A stretch of 42,086 nt of DNA from Streptomyces sp. CBMA123 (GTDB lineage Bacteria; Actinomycetota; Actinomycetes; Streptomycetales; Streptomycetaceae). The notes below the pieces were generated by a model, which saw only the letters and a program-made list of their open reading frames with translations, was not told where the DNA came from and did not search any database. The position numbers were made by a program, and so were the translations under genes. This document shows positions 6,598-16,167 of this stretch, piece by piece. Positions within the stretch are counted from its first letter, which is position 1. Each line of letters starts with the position of its first letter. The DNA is taken from NCBI RefSeq assembly GCF_014596465.1, contig NZ_MECK01000606.1:1-42086 (forward strand), in the 5' to 3' direction.

Positions 6598-9500
6598 ATG
6601 AATGACGGGACTTCGACCCGCAACGACATGAGCGGGACCACCGTCCACGGGCCCGTCATCCAGGCCGGCACCGTCTATCTCGGCGTCGGGGGTGACGTGC
6701 GTCGTAGCGTGTGGATGGCGCCGGCGCCGACTCGCAGATTTGTCGAACGCGCCGAGCTCTCCGACCGGCTGACCGGCCTGCTGCTGCCGGGCGGGGCGGA
6801 TGTCGGCGTGATTGGCTCTGGCGGCTTCGGTAAGACGACACTCGCCGCGAAGGCCTGTTCCCGCGTACGGGCGGATTTTCCCGGCGGCGTCCTGTGGGTG
6901 ACGCTGGGCGAGAACGTCCCTGATCCGGTGCTTGCCGACAAGATCAACGACCTCAGCGAGTTGGTGGGCGGTCGGCGGCCGGCCCTGGCCGACCCAGAAG
7001 CCGCTGGCTTTGCACTCGGAGAACTGCTGCGCGAGCGCGAGCCCACCCTGCTCGTCATCGACGACCTCTGGTCGGCGAGCCGGCTCGCCCCCTTTCCTGT
7101 CGGCGCGAACCTGGCGCGCTTGGTGACCAGCCGGATGCGCGGAACGCTCGATGCAACTTGCGAGATCGTCAAGGTCGGCCGGATGAGCCCCGGGGAGAGC
7201 AGCTCACTCCTGTCCAGCGGGGTGCCAGAGTTGACCCGCATCCAACGGCTGACGCGCCTCACCGGCGGGTGGCCGCTGCTTCTGTCCCTGGCCAACAGTG
7301 CCATTCAGCAGGAGATCGGAGACGGGCGGACGGCGGACGAGGCCGCAAAGCTGATCGGTGACCAACTCGCCCAGGACGGACCCGACAGCCTCGACCTGGA
7401 GAGCGCCGACCGCAGGGACCGGGCCGTCGCGGCGAGCGTCGAGGCGAGCCTGCGACGGCTGGACGGTCCGGGTCGGGACCTCGTCCGGCAATTGGGATGC
7501 CTCCCCGAGGATGTCGCCGTCCCCGCCGAGGTCCTCGGTCTCCTGTGGGCGACGAGCGACCTCGACTCCGCTGGCAGCAGACGCCTGATCAGGAAGCTCG
7601 CCGACCTGTCACTGATCACCATCACGGGCACCGCCGTCCTGGTGCACGACGTGCTGCGGGCCTACCTACGGCATTCGCTGGGCCCGCGCCGCCTCGTCGA
7701 GGTCAATGCCGCGCTGGTGCAGGCGCTGTGCGCGCAGGCAGCCCGCGGGCGGCGCGCAGCAGCCGACTGGGCCGCGGCGCTCCCGTACACGCGCAGGCAC
7801 CTGGCCGGGCACGCCGCCGAGTCCGGGCTGCTCGACCCTCTTCTGCTTGACGCGGGCTTCCTGCTGGTGGCGGCCCAGCCGGGGTTATTGGCTTGCCTGG
7901 ATGCTGCCCGCAGTGACGAGGCGCGAGCCGCCGCGGGCGTCTATCGCCGCGTTGCGCACCACCTGCGCGATGCGCCCGTCGCAGACCGACCCGCCTACCT
8001 CGCGCTCGCCGCCCAGCGGTCCGGCGCCACGGCGCTCGCTGCCTCGGCTGTCGCGCTGGGAGAGCGGGCGTCCTGGTTTCAGTTCGTGGGCACGCTGGAG
8101 CCCGGGACCGGAACACACCATCCTCGCCCGACATGACAGTGCCGTCGTCCACGTCGCGATCGCGTGCCTGCCGGACGGGCGAAGCTGGGCCGTCAGTGTC
8201 GATCTCCACGGTGACGTGCGCGTCGTGGACCTGATGAGCAACGAGAGCGTCAGGCCTCCTTGGCTCCTGCCGGGGCATTGCCCGCGTATCATAAGGTGCA
8301 TCGCGACGACGAACGGCCGCAACCTCGTCGTCGTACAGGACCGGATACCCGACCGGGGCGAGGGGCTTCAAGTCAGGGATCTGGTGTCTGGGGAGGACCT
8401 GGAATTCGAGGGGCAGGAGACAGTCGGCCGCATTCAGGAGATCGTCTGCACCGATCATGATGGCTGCACCGTCGTGGCGGTGCTGTGCTGGGATGGCGCC
8501 GTTCACGCCTGGGACGCGCAGACCGGTCGGACGGTCGGTCGACGGATCGAGCTTCCGGCCGACGGCGAGACCCACTTCCGGACCATCGCGGCCGGCACCC
8601 TGGCGAATGGACACCTTGCGGTAGCCGTCGCCAACGCCGAGGCCCCTGTCCGGCTGTGGGATCTGGAGAGCGGAGAACCGAGCGAACACACGATTCCTGG
8701 CGACCCCATCAGGACCATGCTCGTTGTCTGGGGCCCGAGCGGTCTGTTCACCGCCGGGGACTCCGGCACCCTTCAGCGCTGGGACGCCTCGACCGGAGAG
8801 GCAATGTGGAGCCCGTTTTCCACCGGCCAGGGTCCCTTCCTCTCTGCTCTGCTCTGCGCCCGCGTGGCTGGCACTGACGTGGTGATCAGTGGCGGGAACA
8901 GGGGCACGGTCTGTCTGTGGGACGCGTGCACGGGAGAACGCCTCGGTGTGCCGCTGGCCGTCCACGACAGCTCCGTCCGGTCGCTCGCCTGGGCCGAGCT
9001 GCCCGACGGGCGCGCCGTCCTGGTGACCGGCGGTAACGAGAACACCGCACGGTCCTGGGAGTTGCACGCCCTCGACGGCCGGACGCGGCAGGCAACGAGG
9101 GTACCGGCCGTCACCAGCGTGATCCAGGTCGCGGGCCGCACGGTGAGCGGTCACACCGACGGAGTGCTGCGGGTCTGGGACGCGGGTGAGGCGGTCGCCG
9201 AACTGGCCGGAAGCTTCAGGGTGTTGGCCCAGTACAGCGACCTCGCCATCGCCGCCGGGAGCCGGGGGGATGGTATGGAGAGCACCCTGCGGCTCTGGAG
9301 CCTTGCCGGCGGACAGGAGGTCGGCGCGCCGCGCGAGCTCCCTACGACAGGGACGGTGGCCTGCATCACCGAGCTCGATGGTGCAGCGGTGGCTGTCGTC
9401 GGCGGGGAGAATAACGCGGTCGAGGCGGCTTGGCTGCCGACTGGCGAACGACTGTGGCGCACCCGCACCCGGGAACGCACCAAGTGGGAGAACTGCGGAC

Positions 9501-10050
9501 GCTTCCGACGCCTCCAGGAGATAACCGCGATTACGACCGCCACGCTGCCCGACGGCCGGACGGTCGTGGTCAGCGGCAGCATGGACGGCACCATCCGCAT
9601 CCGGGACCTGCGCACCGGGCGGCGCCTCGGCACGAGCATGAACGTCCGCGCCGTGGAACAACCGAGCCCGGCCGCGGTCAGCGCCCTCGTCAGCACCCGT
9701 CTGCCTGACGGACGCATCGTCGCGATCGCGTGCAGCGAGGACACCACCCGTGCGACGGTGGCGGCTTGGGACCTAGTGACCTGCCGCCCCGTCGCCACCA
9801 CGGCAGTCGCTACCGGTTGGGTGCACCGCGTGGTCTGCATCACGCTGCCGGACGGCACCCCGTTGCCGTGACCGCCGACACGATCCTGCGGATCTGGCCG
9901 CTCGACTCCCTGGACCCCACCGCCCCCTGGTTCCCCCTCTACGACATCGACCTCGACTCGCCTGTCCGGGCCCTGACCGCTGGCCCACCGGGTACTGTCG
10001 TCGCGGGGACGAGCCACGGCTTGGTCCAACTCCGGTTGCGCCGCCCCTGA
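6598..10050 (+). pseudogene. NB-ARC/WD40 STAND NTPase with two opposite frameshifts
   Basis: The ATG at 6598 opens a frame with an N-terminal tag (T-V-H-G-P-V-I-Q-A-G-T-V, about 15-26), P-loop GSGGFGKTT (73-81), Walker B LLVIDDLW (151-158) and GGWPLLL, typical of NB-ARC/AP-ATPases, then a helical region to a stop at 8136. Homology continues in the next frame from about 8110 with WD40 blades (RLWDLESGE, LQRWDASTGE, CLWDACTGERLG, LRVWDAGE, LRLWSLAGG, IRIRDLRTGRRLG) to a stop at 9871, then returns to the first frame near 9860 for a last blade (LRIWPL) ending at 10050. The first site looks like a one-base gain, the second a one-base loss (LPDGTP should join VAVTAD). An intact protein would be about 1150 aa, a cytosolic signal-sensing STAND ATPase of the conflict or defence type. 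Sequencing error is possible, but as written it makes a truncated NB-ARC protein without its propeller. Confidence 0.85.
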
Positions 10051-10130
10051 TCATCGACCTGCGCCAAGGGCTCGGGCTCGGCACCGTCCTGGCGGCTCGG
10101 CACACCGATCTCGCGCGGGGTCACGTGAGG

Positions 10131-13100
10131 TCATGCCTGTGTGCCCGTTGCCGCGTCAGGGTCGTGCTCTGGCGTGGGCATTGTGGAGTAGAGAGCCTGG
10201 GTGAGAGTGGCCAGGGCGCCGGGGGCGACGGTGTCCAGGGAGGCGACCGTGGTTCGCCAGCCGACGAGGTGGATAGCTTCTGCGCACAGTTGGCGGCCCT
10301 GCGAGCTAGGGCCGAGTGTCCGGGCGATGCCGGCCAGGGCCGAGGCGCGGTGGATTCCCTGGAGCTGACGGGCTGTCTCTTGTGCTCCCTGGAGGTCTCC
10401 CGCGCGGGCCTGCAGCCGGGCGATCCGAGCCAGGGGCGCAGCGTTCTCGCCGGTTCGATTGTCAGTATCGCGGGCGATCGCCAGTGCTTGCCGGAGGAGG
10501 TTGCGGATCTCGGCTCCGTGCTGCGCGGGAGGGAGTGCGGAGGCGACGGCAGTCAGGACCCTGACTCTTGCGATGGGACCGCGCAGGCCCTTCGCGAGAT
10601 TGGTCGCGGCGTCGAGGTCGCTGGTGGAGAGGACGGACACGAGGTCCGTCGCGAGCTGTTCGTGTCGCTCCAGGTCGGGGTGAGGACCGAGGAGGGCGAG
10701 GCACTGGTGCGCGTAGCGGTGCGCTTGTTCGGTGTCACCGACGGAGTGGAGCAGTCCGGCGAGTTCGGCCAGGCACCTCGCCCGCTTGAACGGTTGGCTC
10801 AACTGTCGGGTGAGCTCCGCGGCCTGCTCGGCCCTGCCGCAGCGGTGGAGGCACAGCGCCACCTCGGCGGTCAGCCGGGCATCGTCGTCATCCAGTTCCG
10901 CCAGCCAATCGACGAGGTCGTCGGCGAGGGCGCGGGCCGTCTGGGTGCGTCCCTGGTCGGCGATCACGGTGGTCACTCCAGCGAGGGTGATGATCAGCGT
11001 GCCCAAGTCGGTGAGCGTACTGGCGAGATCGAGTGCTTCGTCGTCGAGGCCCTCTTCCGAGAGGAACGGTGCCAGGCGCATGATCGGTCCTTCCCTCTCG
11101 TCTGGGTCGGACACGGTCGTGAGGATGGCGCAGGCGCGGCGGGCGAGGGCGATCGCGCCATCTCGGTCGCCGGCCTGCACGAGGGTGACGGCTAGGCCCT
11201 CCAGGACGTGGACGCTGCGGACCGAGCGCTTTTGCCCGGCACCGGGGCCCGGCAGTAGGGAGGCGGCCCGGTGAGCTAATTCGCGCGCCTGGGTGTGGCT
11301 GCCCGAGGCCGCGAGCGCCCCAGCGACGGTGGCGAGGTTACGGGCGTGTTCTTGGTGATCGCAGGTGCTGCGGGCCAGGTCAGTGCTGCGTTGGGCGAGT
11401 GAGCTGGCCAGGTCAGTTTGGCCGGTGTCGACGAGGACGTGGGCGATGCGTGTCAGAGCCCGCACCTGTTCCTCCGGAGCGCCGAAGAGAGTGTCGGCTA
11501 GTTCGAGGGCCTTGTCGACGCGGTCGGCTCGAGCCATCGCGTAGGCGATGTCGGCCATGGCTGACGCCTGCTGCTGGGGGTCGCTCACCCGCTCGGCCAG
11601 CCGGCGGGCCTGCCTGGTTTTTCCGGCCAGGGCCAGGGCGACGGCGATGTCCGCGAGGGCCTGGGTCCGGTGGCCGCCGTCGAGGCGTTCTTCGGCGAGC
11701 GCGAGGGCTTGCTCGAAGTCGCCGCCGCAGGCGAGCACCCGGACGGTGTCGGACAGCTCGTCCTGGTGCGGCGGGACCTGGTCGTCCGGGACTTCCTGGC
11801 GGTGGTGGATCAGCGACAGGGCTGGCTGCAGCCGGCCGAGGCGGGCGAGGTCGGGGGCGATCGCGGCGAGTGCCTCCGGTGGCAGCCTGGCGTCCAGGAG
11901 CAGTGGAAGCTGGTCGACGATCCGCTCGGCGAGGTCCTGGGCCAGGTCGCCCTGCCCGGTGTCCGCGGCGACAAGGGCGATCCCGACGAGCGTCGGCACC
12001 CGCTCCGCCGCAGTGGCGAGATCTGTCGCCAGCTCGACGGCCTGTTGCCAGTGGCCCGTTCTGGCCAGTGCGTCGGCGATTTCAGCCCGGGCCCACTCTC
12101 GCTGCCACTCCTCGGGAAGTGCGGCGGCCAGTTCGTGGGCGCGTGCGTGGTCACCCGCCGCGGCCAGCGCTCCGCAGGCGCTCGCCATGGCTGACCCCCG
12201 CTCGCCTGGGTTGGTGATGGCGCACGCCATGGACAGCACCAGCTCGGTCACGGACTCCACGAGCCGAACACGGTCGGCGCTGTCCTGGGCCGTGCGCCGC
12301 AGGACGGTGCCGAGCGCCACGATCTGCTCGAACCTGCCGGGGATCGAGCGGGCGAGGTTCACCGCCCGGCCCAGCTGCCCCAACCGGGCCCACAGTTCCA
12401 GCAGCTCTTCCGGAAGAGCCTCGTTGCGGGTCTCCAGGGCCTCCAGTTCCACCGACAGGCGCAGCATCGCTTCCACGTCGACCGGGTCGGCGCTGACTAT
12501 CAGCTCCTTGGCCCGGACGACTTCGCGGATCGTCTCCAAGTCGTCGCCCGAAGTCAGCAGCAGCCGCTCCTGGCGGTTTCGGTCCAGTGCCAGCCGCAGG
12601 AGGCGGCTGGTGTCGCCGGTCTCCTCCAGCAGCCGCGGATAGCCCCGCAGTAGGTACTCGGAGGTGTCCTGCGGCCAGAGCGCCCGCTCGCGGTCCTCGG
12701 CCCAGGCGTGCAACCGGTCGCGGTAGCCGGACAGGTCCGGTCCCAGGACTTGCAGCGCGTGCCGGTGCAGGTCCTCGTGGCCTAGGAGGTACACCTCCGG
12801 TCCCTCAGCACTCCAGTGCGCCTGGCTTGTTCGGAATGTTCGTCCGGTGACGGAGGCCAGGTGCCGGCGGACTATCCAGGTGCTGCAGCCCGTGAGTTGG
12901 CCGAGGTCGTCCGCACTCAGTCCGCCGCCGGAGCCCGCGACCAGGCCAAGCAGGTCCCGTTCGACGCCGCTGCTCGCGACCAGCCGCAGGAGCTCGCGCT
13001 CCATGTCGCCGCGCACGGTGCTGGCGCTCGGGGAGGGTGCCAGGGGCCGGATGTTGTCCCGTCGGCGCAGAGGGTGGCCTGGCGGCACGTCATCGGGCAT

Positions 13101-13718
13101 CGGCGGGGCCGGGCGGCCAGCCACGACCACCCGCATGCCTCCGACGGGACGGGAGGGCAGCAGCGCCGCGATGCTGTAGCTGTCGGGCCCGGCCGTGACG
13201 CCCCGGTCCTCGTCCAGCCCGTCCACCACCAGTACCAGGCGTTCGCGGTGGTCGCTACACCGGAGGGCGGCGCGCTCCAGCGCGTCAAGCAGCTGCTCGT
13301 CGCGGGTGTGCTCGCTGACCGCAGGGGCCTGCTCACCGAGAATCTCGTACAACTGCCGCTCGACGACCTCACAAAAGGCCGCACGATCATTCTGCCCGGC
13401 CAGTCGTGCAGTAACGAAGAACGCTACCACCCGTACTCCGGTGGGTGGTTCCAGTACGAACTCGGCCAGCAGCGCCGTCTTGCCCGCCCAGGCGGGTGCC
13501 TGCCAGCACAGGTAGTCCGGGCCGTTGGGTGCAGTGCAGAACGCTGAGATCTCCGCCAGTTCCTGCTCCCGGCCCACCAGTTGCACGGCGCGGAGTCGGC
13601 GGACCTGGTGGACGTAGCCCGACCGGGGCGGCTTCCCAGCGGCGAGCTGGACGGTGCCGCCCTGCAGGACGTTGCCGTGGATCGTCGCGCCGACGATCTC
13701 ATTGCGTACGCTGTCCAC
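10131..13718 (-). CDS. P-loop STAND-type NTPase with long TPR-like helical repeat region
   Basis: About 1195 aa from the GTG at 13718 (GAGGGG just upstream). A longer frame from a GTG at 13754 would include a CATGAT sequence that may be a -10 box. The N-terminal tag N-E-x2-G-x-T-I-HG-x-V-L-Q-x-GTV (6-23) matches the tag of the convergent NB-ARC gene. Walker A is APAWAGKT (74-81) and Walker B is LVLVVDGLDED (161-171). From about residue 430 to the end are many A-rich helix pairs of about 34-36 residues (ALAEERLDGGHRTQALADIA, then VALALAGKTRQARRLAERV), read as degenerate TPR or TPR-like solenoids. Such proteins bind NTP, sense a ligand through the solenoid and oligomerise. No effector domain is recognised. 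The frame is intact over 3.6 kb, and it converges with the NB-ARC gene across an 80-bp gap. Confidence 0.8.
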   Translation of the reverse strand: MDSVRNEIVGATIHGNVLQGGTVQLAAGKPPRSGYVHQVRRLRAVQLVGREQELAEISAFCTAPNGPDYLCWQAPAWAGKTALLAEFVLEPPTGVRVVAFFVTARLAGQNDRAAFCEVVERQLYEILGEQAPAVSEHTRDEQLLDALERAALRCSDHRERLVLVVDGLDEDRGVTAGPDSYSIAALLPSRPVGGMRVVVAGRPAPPMPDDVPPGHPLRRRDNIRPLAPSPSASTVRGDMERELLRLVASSGVERDLLGLVAGSGGGLSADDLGQLTGCSTWIVRRHLASVTGRTFRTSQAHWSAEGPEVYLLGHEDLHRHALQVLGPDLSGYRDRLHAWAEDRERALWPQDTSEYLLRGYPRLLEETGDTSRLLRLALDRNRQERLLLTSGDDLETIREVVRAKELIVSADPVDVEAMLRLSVELEALETRNEALPEELLELWARLGQLGRAVNLARSIPGRFEQIVALGTVLRRTAQDSADRVRLVESVTELVLSMACAITNPGERGSAMASACGALAAAGDHARAHELAAALPEEWQREWARAEIADALARTGHWQQAVELATDLATAAERVPTLVGIALVAADTGQGDLAQDLAERIVDQLPLLLDARLPPEALAAIAPDLARLGRLQPALSLIHHRQEVPDDQVPPHQDELSDTVRVLACGGDFEQALALAEERLDGGHRTQALADIAVALALAGKTRQARRLAERVSDPQQQASAMADIAYAMARADRVDKALELADTLFGAPEEQVRALTRIAHVLVDTGQTDLASSLAQRSTDLARSTCDHQEHARNLATVAGALAASGSHTQARELAHRAASLLPGPGAGQKRSVRSVHVLEGLAVTLVQAGDRDGAIALARRACAILTTVSDPDEREGPIMRLAPFLSEEGLDDEALDLASTLTDLGTLIITLAGVTTVIADQGRTQTARALADDLVDWLAELDDDDARLTAEVALCLHRCGRAEQAAELTRQLSQPFKRARCLAELAGLLHSVGDTEQAHRYAHQCLALLGPHPDLERHEQLATDLVSVLSTSDLDAATNLAKGLRGPIARVRVLTAVASALPPAQHGAEIRNLLRQALAIARDTDNRTGENAAPLARIARLQARAGDLQGAQETARQLQGIHRASALAGIARTLGPSSQGRQLCAEAIHLVGWRTTVASLDTVAPGALATLTQALYSTMPTPEHDPDAATGTQA

Positions 13719-14292
13719 GCGCCCCCTCACATCTCCCGGTTTATCATGCCGCACGGCCGGGTCGGCCCGTCAGGGCTTCCAACGGTCGGCGGGCCGGGTC
13801 CAGCTGCTCTCGTGGCGAGCTTGCCGCGACCGGCTGTCGCCCGAACGCCCGCGGCCGCCACTTCGCGTCCAGGTCGGACACTGGACTGTTGCCGGACTCC
13901 TCGGCCCTGGCCCTTACCTGCGCGCCGCTCGGCATCGCGCCCTCGTTCGAGCGCGGCGGCCTATGGTGGCGGTTGGCCTACGCGGAGGCTTACTTTGGCC
14001 TGGTCCACATCGCCAGGACGCCGCGAGGGCGGGGCTGGTCGCAGCTGCGGCCCTTGTATGATCCGCAGCCGCTGGTGGCGGGCGCTCGCCTGGATGATCG
14101 CTATCAATGCTCTGTTGCTCGCCTGAGCGTTCGGGGCTTGTGGGGTTACACACGCACGGCTGTTCTCGACGTATCACGGGCCCGCACCGATTGCGGATCG
14201 CGTCGTACGAGGTCACACGCGAGGTTCGGGGGTGCGCGTTTGGGGCGACAGATGTTGATCAGCGACTGGGAATCAAGCGGCTGCCAATCGCG

Positions 14293-14324
14293 GTGCCGCA
14301 TACGGGTGTCTCCGTATGCGGCAC
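14293..14324. repeat. Perfect 13-bp hairpin
   Basis: GTGCCGCATACGG (14293-14305) and its exact complement (14312-14324) flank a 6-nt loop GTGTCT. It has no T tract. It could be a terminator-like structure or a protein-binding dyad in the region before the regulator operon. Confidence 0.8.
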
Positions 14325-14412
14325 GTGCCGAGTGGTCCTCGCGGCAACGTGACCGTTCTCGCTTCCCCGATGTCTGAGTGGAGCCCACAGCGCCTGGGGT
14401 GTTCATGGGACA

Positions 14413-14435
14413 CAGTGACGGACGATCCGTCACTG
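14413..14435. promoter_or_regulatory. 23-bp perfect palindrome, candidate operator
   Basis: CAGTGACGGA, a 3-nt centre CGA, and TCCGTCACTG form perfect 10-bp arms. The short centre favours a dimeric-repressor operator over a transcript hairpin. It lies 257 bp upstream of the membrane-protein/HTH operon, so autoregulation by that HTH protein is a reasonable guess. Confidence 0.5.
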
Positions 14436-14691
14436 GGTCAACTGCTAATGGGGCAGGGCTGCGGGAATCCGATGAAGGCAACAGCGTGACCAGCGAAAAC
14501 GACTGAGTCCACGCTTCTCCCGGGCCGAAGCGGCTTCTGGATCACGGATGCGGCAAAGGCGAACGGTAGCCGAGATCGGATTTGAGACTTCCCACGCCCC
14601 GGTGCCAACATCGATTCGTGCAGCTGGGCCCCGCCGGCAACCGAGGTCCTCTGCAAGGTAGTTGGAGCCCATAAACCTGGAAGGACGATTG

Positions 14692-14928
14692 ATGGACCAG
14701 CGATCGAGTACGGCTGCGTGCATGGATATGAGCGGACGGCTGCGCGTCAGCGAGGTGGTCGTCATCGTCGTAGTGTTGGTGACGAGCTGCGTCCTGGCTT
14801 TGACGCTCAAAGAGTCCCACGCCGGTTTGCCTCTACTCGCAGAGTCCTGCGCACTTGGCTCCTGGCTGGTGAGGCGGTTTCGGCTGAGGGTGCTGAAGCC
14901 TGCTGCCCGGAGCAGCAGGTTGGCCTAG
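14692..14928 (+). CDS. Small single-span membrane protein
   Basis: 78 aa. The ATG at 14692 is preceded by GGAAGGA (14679-14685) with 6-nt spacing, a clear ribosome site. One hydrophobic segment (residues about 20-41: VSEVVVIVVVLVTSCVLALTL) is followed by a second mildly hydrophobic stretch and a basic tail (RRFRLRVLKPAARSSRL), suggesting a membrane anchor with a cytoplasmic C-terminus. I do not recognise a family. Its stop is 2 nt before the GTG of the HTH regulator, so the two genes are almost certainly co-transcribed and coupled. Confidence 0.65.
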   Translation: MDQRSSTAACMDMSGRLRVSEVVVIVVVLVTSCVLALTLKESHAGLPLLAESCALGSWLVRRFRLRVLKPAARSSRLA

Positions 14929-14930
14929 CG

Positions 14931-15878
14931 GTGGGCCGTCGGGAGAAGCAGATCACCGAGTGCGGCAGGTCGCTTCAGGCTCTCGCGTCGTGGCTGCGTG
15001 CCCAGCGCGAGACTGCCGGACTAAGCTATGCGCGCCTCGCTGAGCGCACTGCTTTCAGCGATGACACCCTCATCCGTGCGGCCTCCGGAGCCAGCATTCC
15101 CAAGCTCATGGTGGTGCGGGAGTTTGCGGAGGCATGCGGAGCGGACGCAGCGGAGGCTGAACGCCTATGGAAGTGGGCGAGGCATGAGGGGCACACTGTC
15201 AGCGCTTCTGAGGGGCGTGCGGCCGTGCACATCAACACCGTCGCCAACTTCGCGGACCTGCACGCGGCGTTGCGTGACCTCTACAGCCGGGATGGCTGTC
15301 GGCCCTACCGGGAGCTGAGTGAACGCGCAGGCGGACACGGCCGTCTGCCGTGTGCAACCGTTAGTCGTGTCCTCAACCGGCGATCCCTTCCCAGCCGTGA
15401 GTTCCTGCTCACGTTCGTCCAAGTGTGCGGAGTGCGCGGAGCCACGCTTGTGGCTTGGGAGAAGGCCTGGGACCGCGCGGATCGGGACCGTCGCCCGTCG
15501 CGGCGCTCGCGTTCCGTCTCCGCTCGCCCATGGCCTGAGCGTCCTCGGCCCCCTAAGGAGGCAGACCTCTGGCTCGAAGACACAAGAGACATGCGATTCA
15601 GGCCGACAGGGGGAGAAGGGATCTGGACGTCGACGGTCGCTGTGGCCCGTGAGCACCAGCGGGCCGCTGTCCGGACTCGACCGGGGGTACCTTGCATGGG
15701 CTGCGGCGATCTCATTTCCACGTGCTCCGACATAGCTGCGCAGTGGAAGGGACACGTGTGGTGCTTGTCCTGCGGCCATGATCTGCAGCTCACGCCGGCT
15801 CTGCTCCACCGCGCTCGCCCGGAGCAGGGTGGACGCATTCGCCTCGGTTCTGAGGCGGATGGAGGTGAGGACACGTGA
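14931..15878 (+). CDS. Double-HTH (XRE-like) regulator with C-terminal zinc ribbon
   Basis: 315 aa from the GTG at 14931, chosen because it follows the upstream stop by 2 nt. Residues about 15-70 form an XRE-type helix-turn-helix (WLRAQRETAGLSYARLAERT, then SDDTLIRAASG). Residues about 110-170 look like a second one (YRELSERAG, TVSRVLNRRSLPS, FVQVCGV). A basic, Arg-rich linker (about 184-208) leads to a four-cysteine metal site, C255-x2-C258 and C278-x2-C281, with Cys265 between. This is probably a DNA-binding regulator of the element or of its own operon. The family occurs widely in Streptomyces with unknown targets. Codon bias supports the frame. Confidence 0.8.
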   Translation: MGRREKQITECGRSLQALASWLRAQRETAGLSYARLAERTAFSDDTLIRAASGASIPKLMVVREFAEACGADAAEAERLWKWARHEGHTVSASEGRAAVHINTVANFADLHAALRDLYSRDGCRPYRELSERAGGHGRLPCATVSRVLNRRSLPSREFLLTFVQVCGVRGATLVAWEKAWDRADRDRRPSRRSRSVSARPWPERPRPPKEADLWLEDTRDMRFRPTGGEGIWTSTVAVAREHQRAAVRTRPGVPCMGCGDLISTCSDIAAQWKGHVWCLSCGHDLQLTPALLHRARPEQGGRIRLGSEADGGEDT

Positions 15879-16072
15879 GACTTCCTGATCGACAACGATC
15901 CGCTGTATTCACACTCTGCGACTGAACTGCTGTGCGTAGGAAGTCCGCCCTGCCGACTTTCTATGCTCGGCCCAGTGAAACTGGAGGTGGCCCCTGGGCC
16001 GGTCCGGGCCTCAGCAGCAAGGCGGCCCCCGACACACACCCGTGCTTCGCCAAGTCCTGTGGTCTCAGCGCA
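15879..16072. other. Short intergenic stretch before the internal junction
   Basis: About 190 bp after the regulator stop. I see no gene or clear terminator. An open frame crossing the junction (15932-16216) has no ribosome site and is judged noncoding. Confidence 0.5.
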
Positions 16073-16129
16073 GGTCAGGTAGGGTGCCAGAGTGTTCCGC
16101 CGATCTGGGTTGGGGGGAACACTCTGGCA
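16073..16129. other. Internal attachment-like site: 36-bp direct repeat plus 14-bp inverted arms around the core
   Basis: Left to right: GGTCAGGTAGGG (16073-16084), TGCCAGAGTGTTCC (16085-16098), core GCCGATCTGG (16099-16108), a 7-nt G-rich spacer, then GGAACACTCTGGCA (16116-16129), an exact inverse of the first 14-bp arm. The first 36 bp recur at 33162-33197 with one mismatch, and nine bases of the core recur at 5174-5182. The arrangement suits a tandem junction, with the right end of one element abutting the left end of another, or an attP-like site. Confidence 0.7.
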
Positions 16130-16167
16130 TCTGAGGCCCTTGTCGGTGTCTCTCCCGTGCGCCTCTC

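Larger units (their letters stand above)
13755..14691. other. Intergenic region without a confident gene; two strong dyad symmetries
   Basis: The 937 bp between the TPR-STAND start and the membrane-protein/regulator pair contains overlapping open frames, but none has a ribosome site, family pattern or consistent codon bias. A possible -10 for the minus-strand gene (CATGAT) sits at its left edge. The hairpin at 14293-14324 and palindrome at 14413-14435 are the notable features. Confidence 0.5.

Noticed and set aside
7703..9661. Minus-strand open frame opposite the WD40 region
   Set aside because: It is a shadow: the plus strand shows repeated WD40 motifs and the minus frame has none.
14146..14481. 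Minus-strand 111-codon frame as a possible insertion-sequence remnant
   Set aside because: It has no transposase motif or terminal repeats and spans the hairpin and palindrome.
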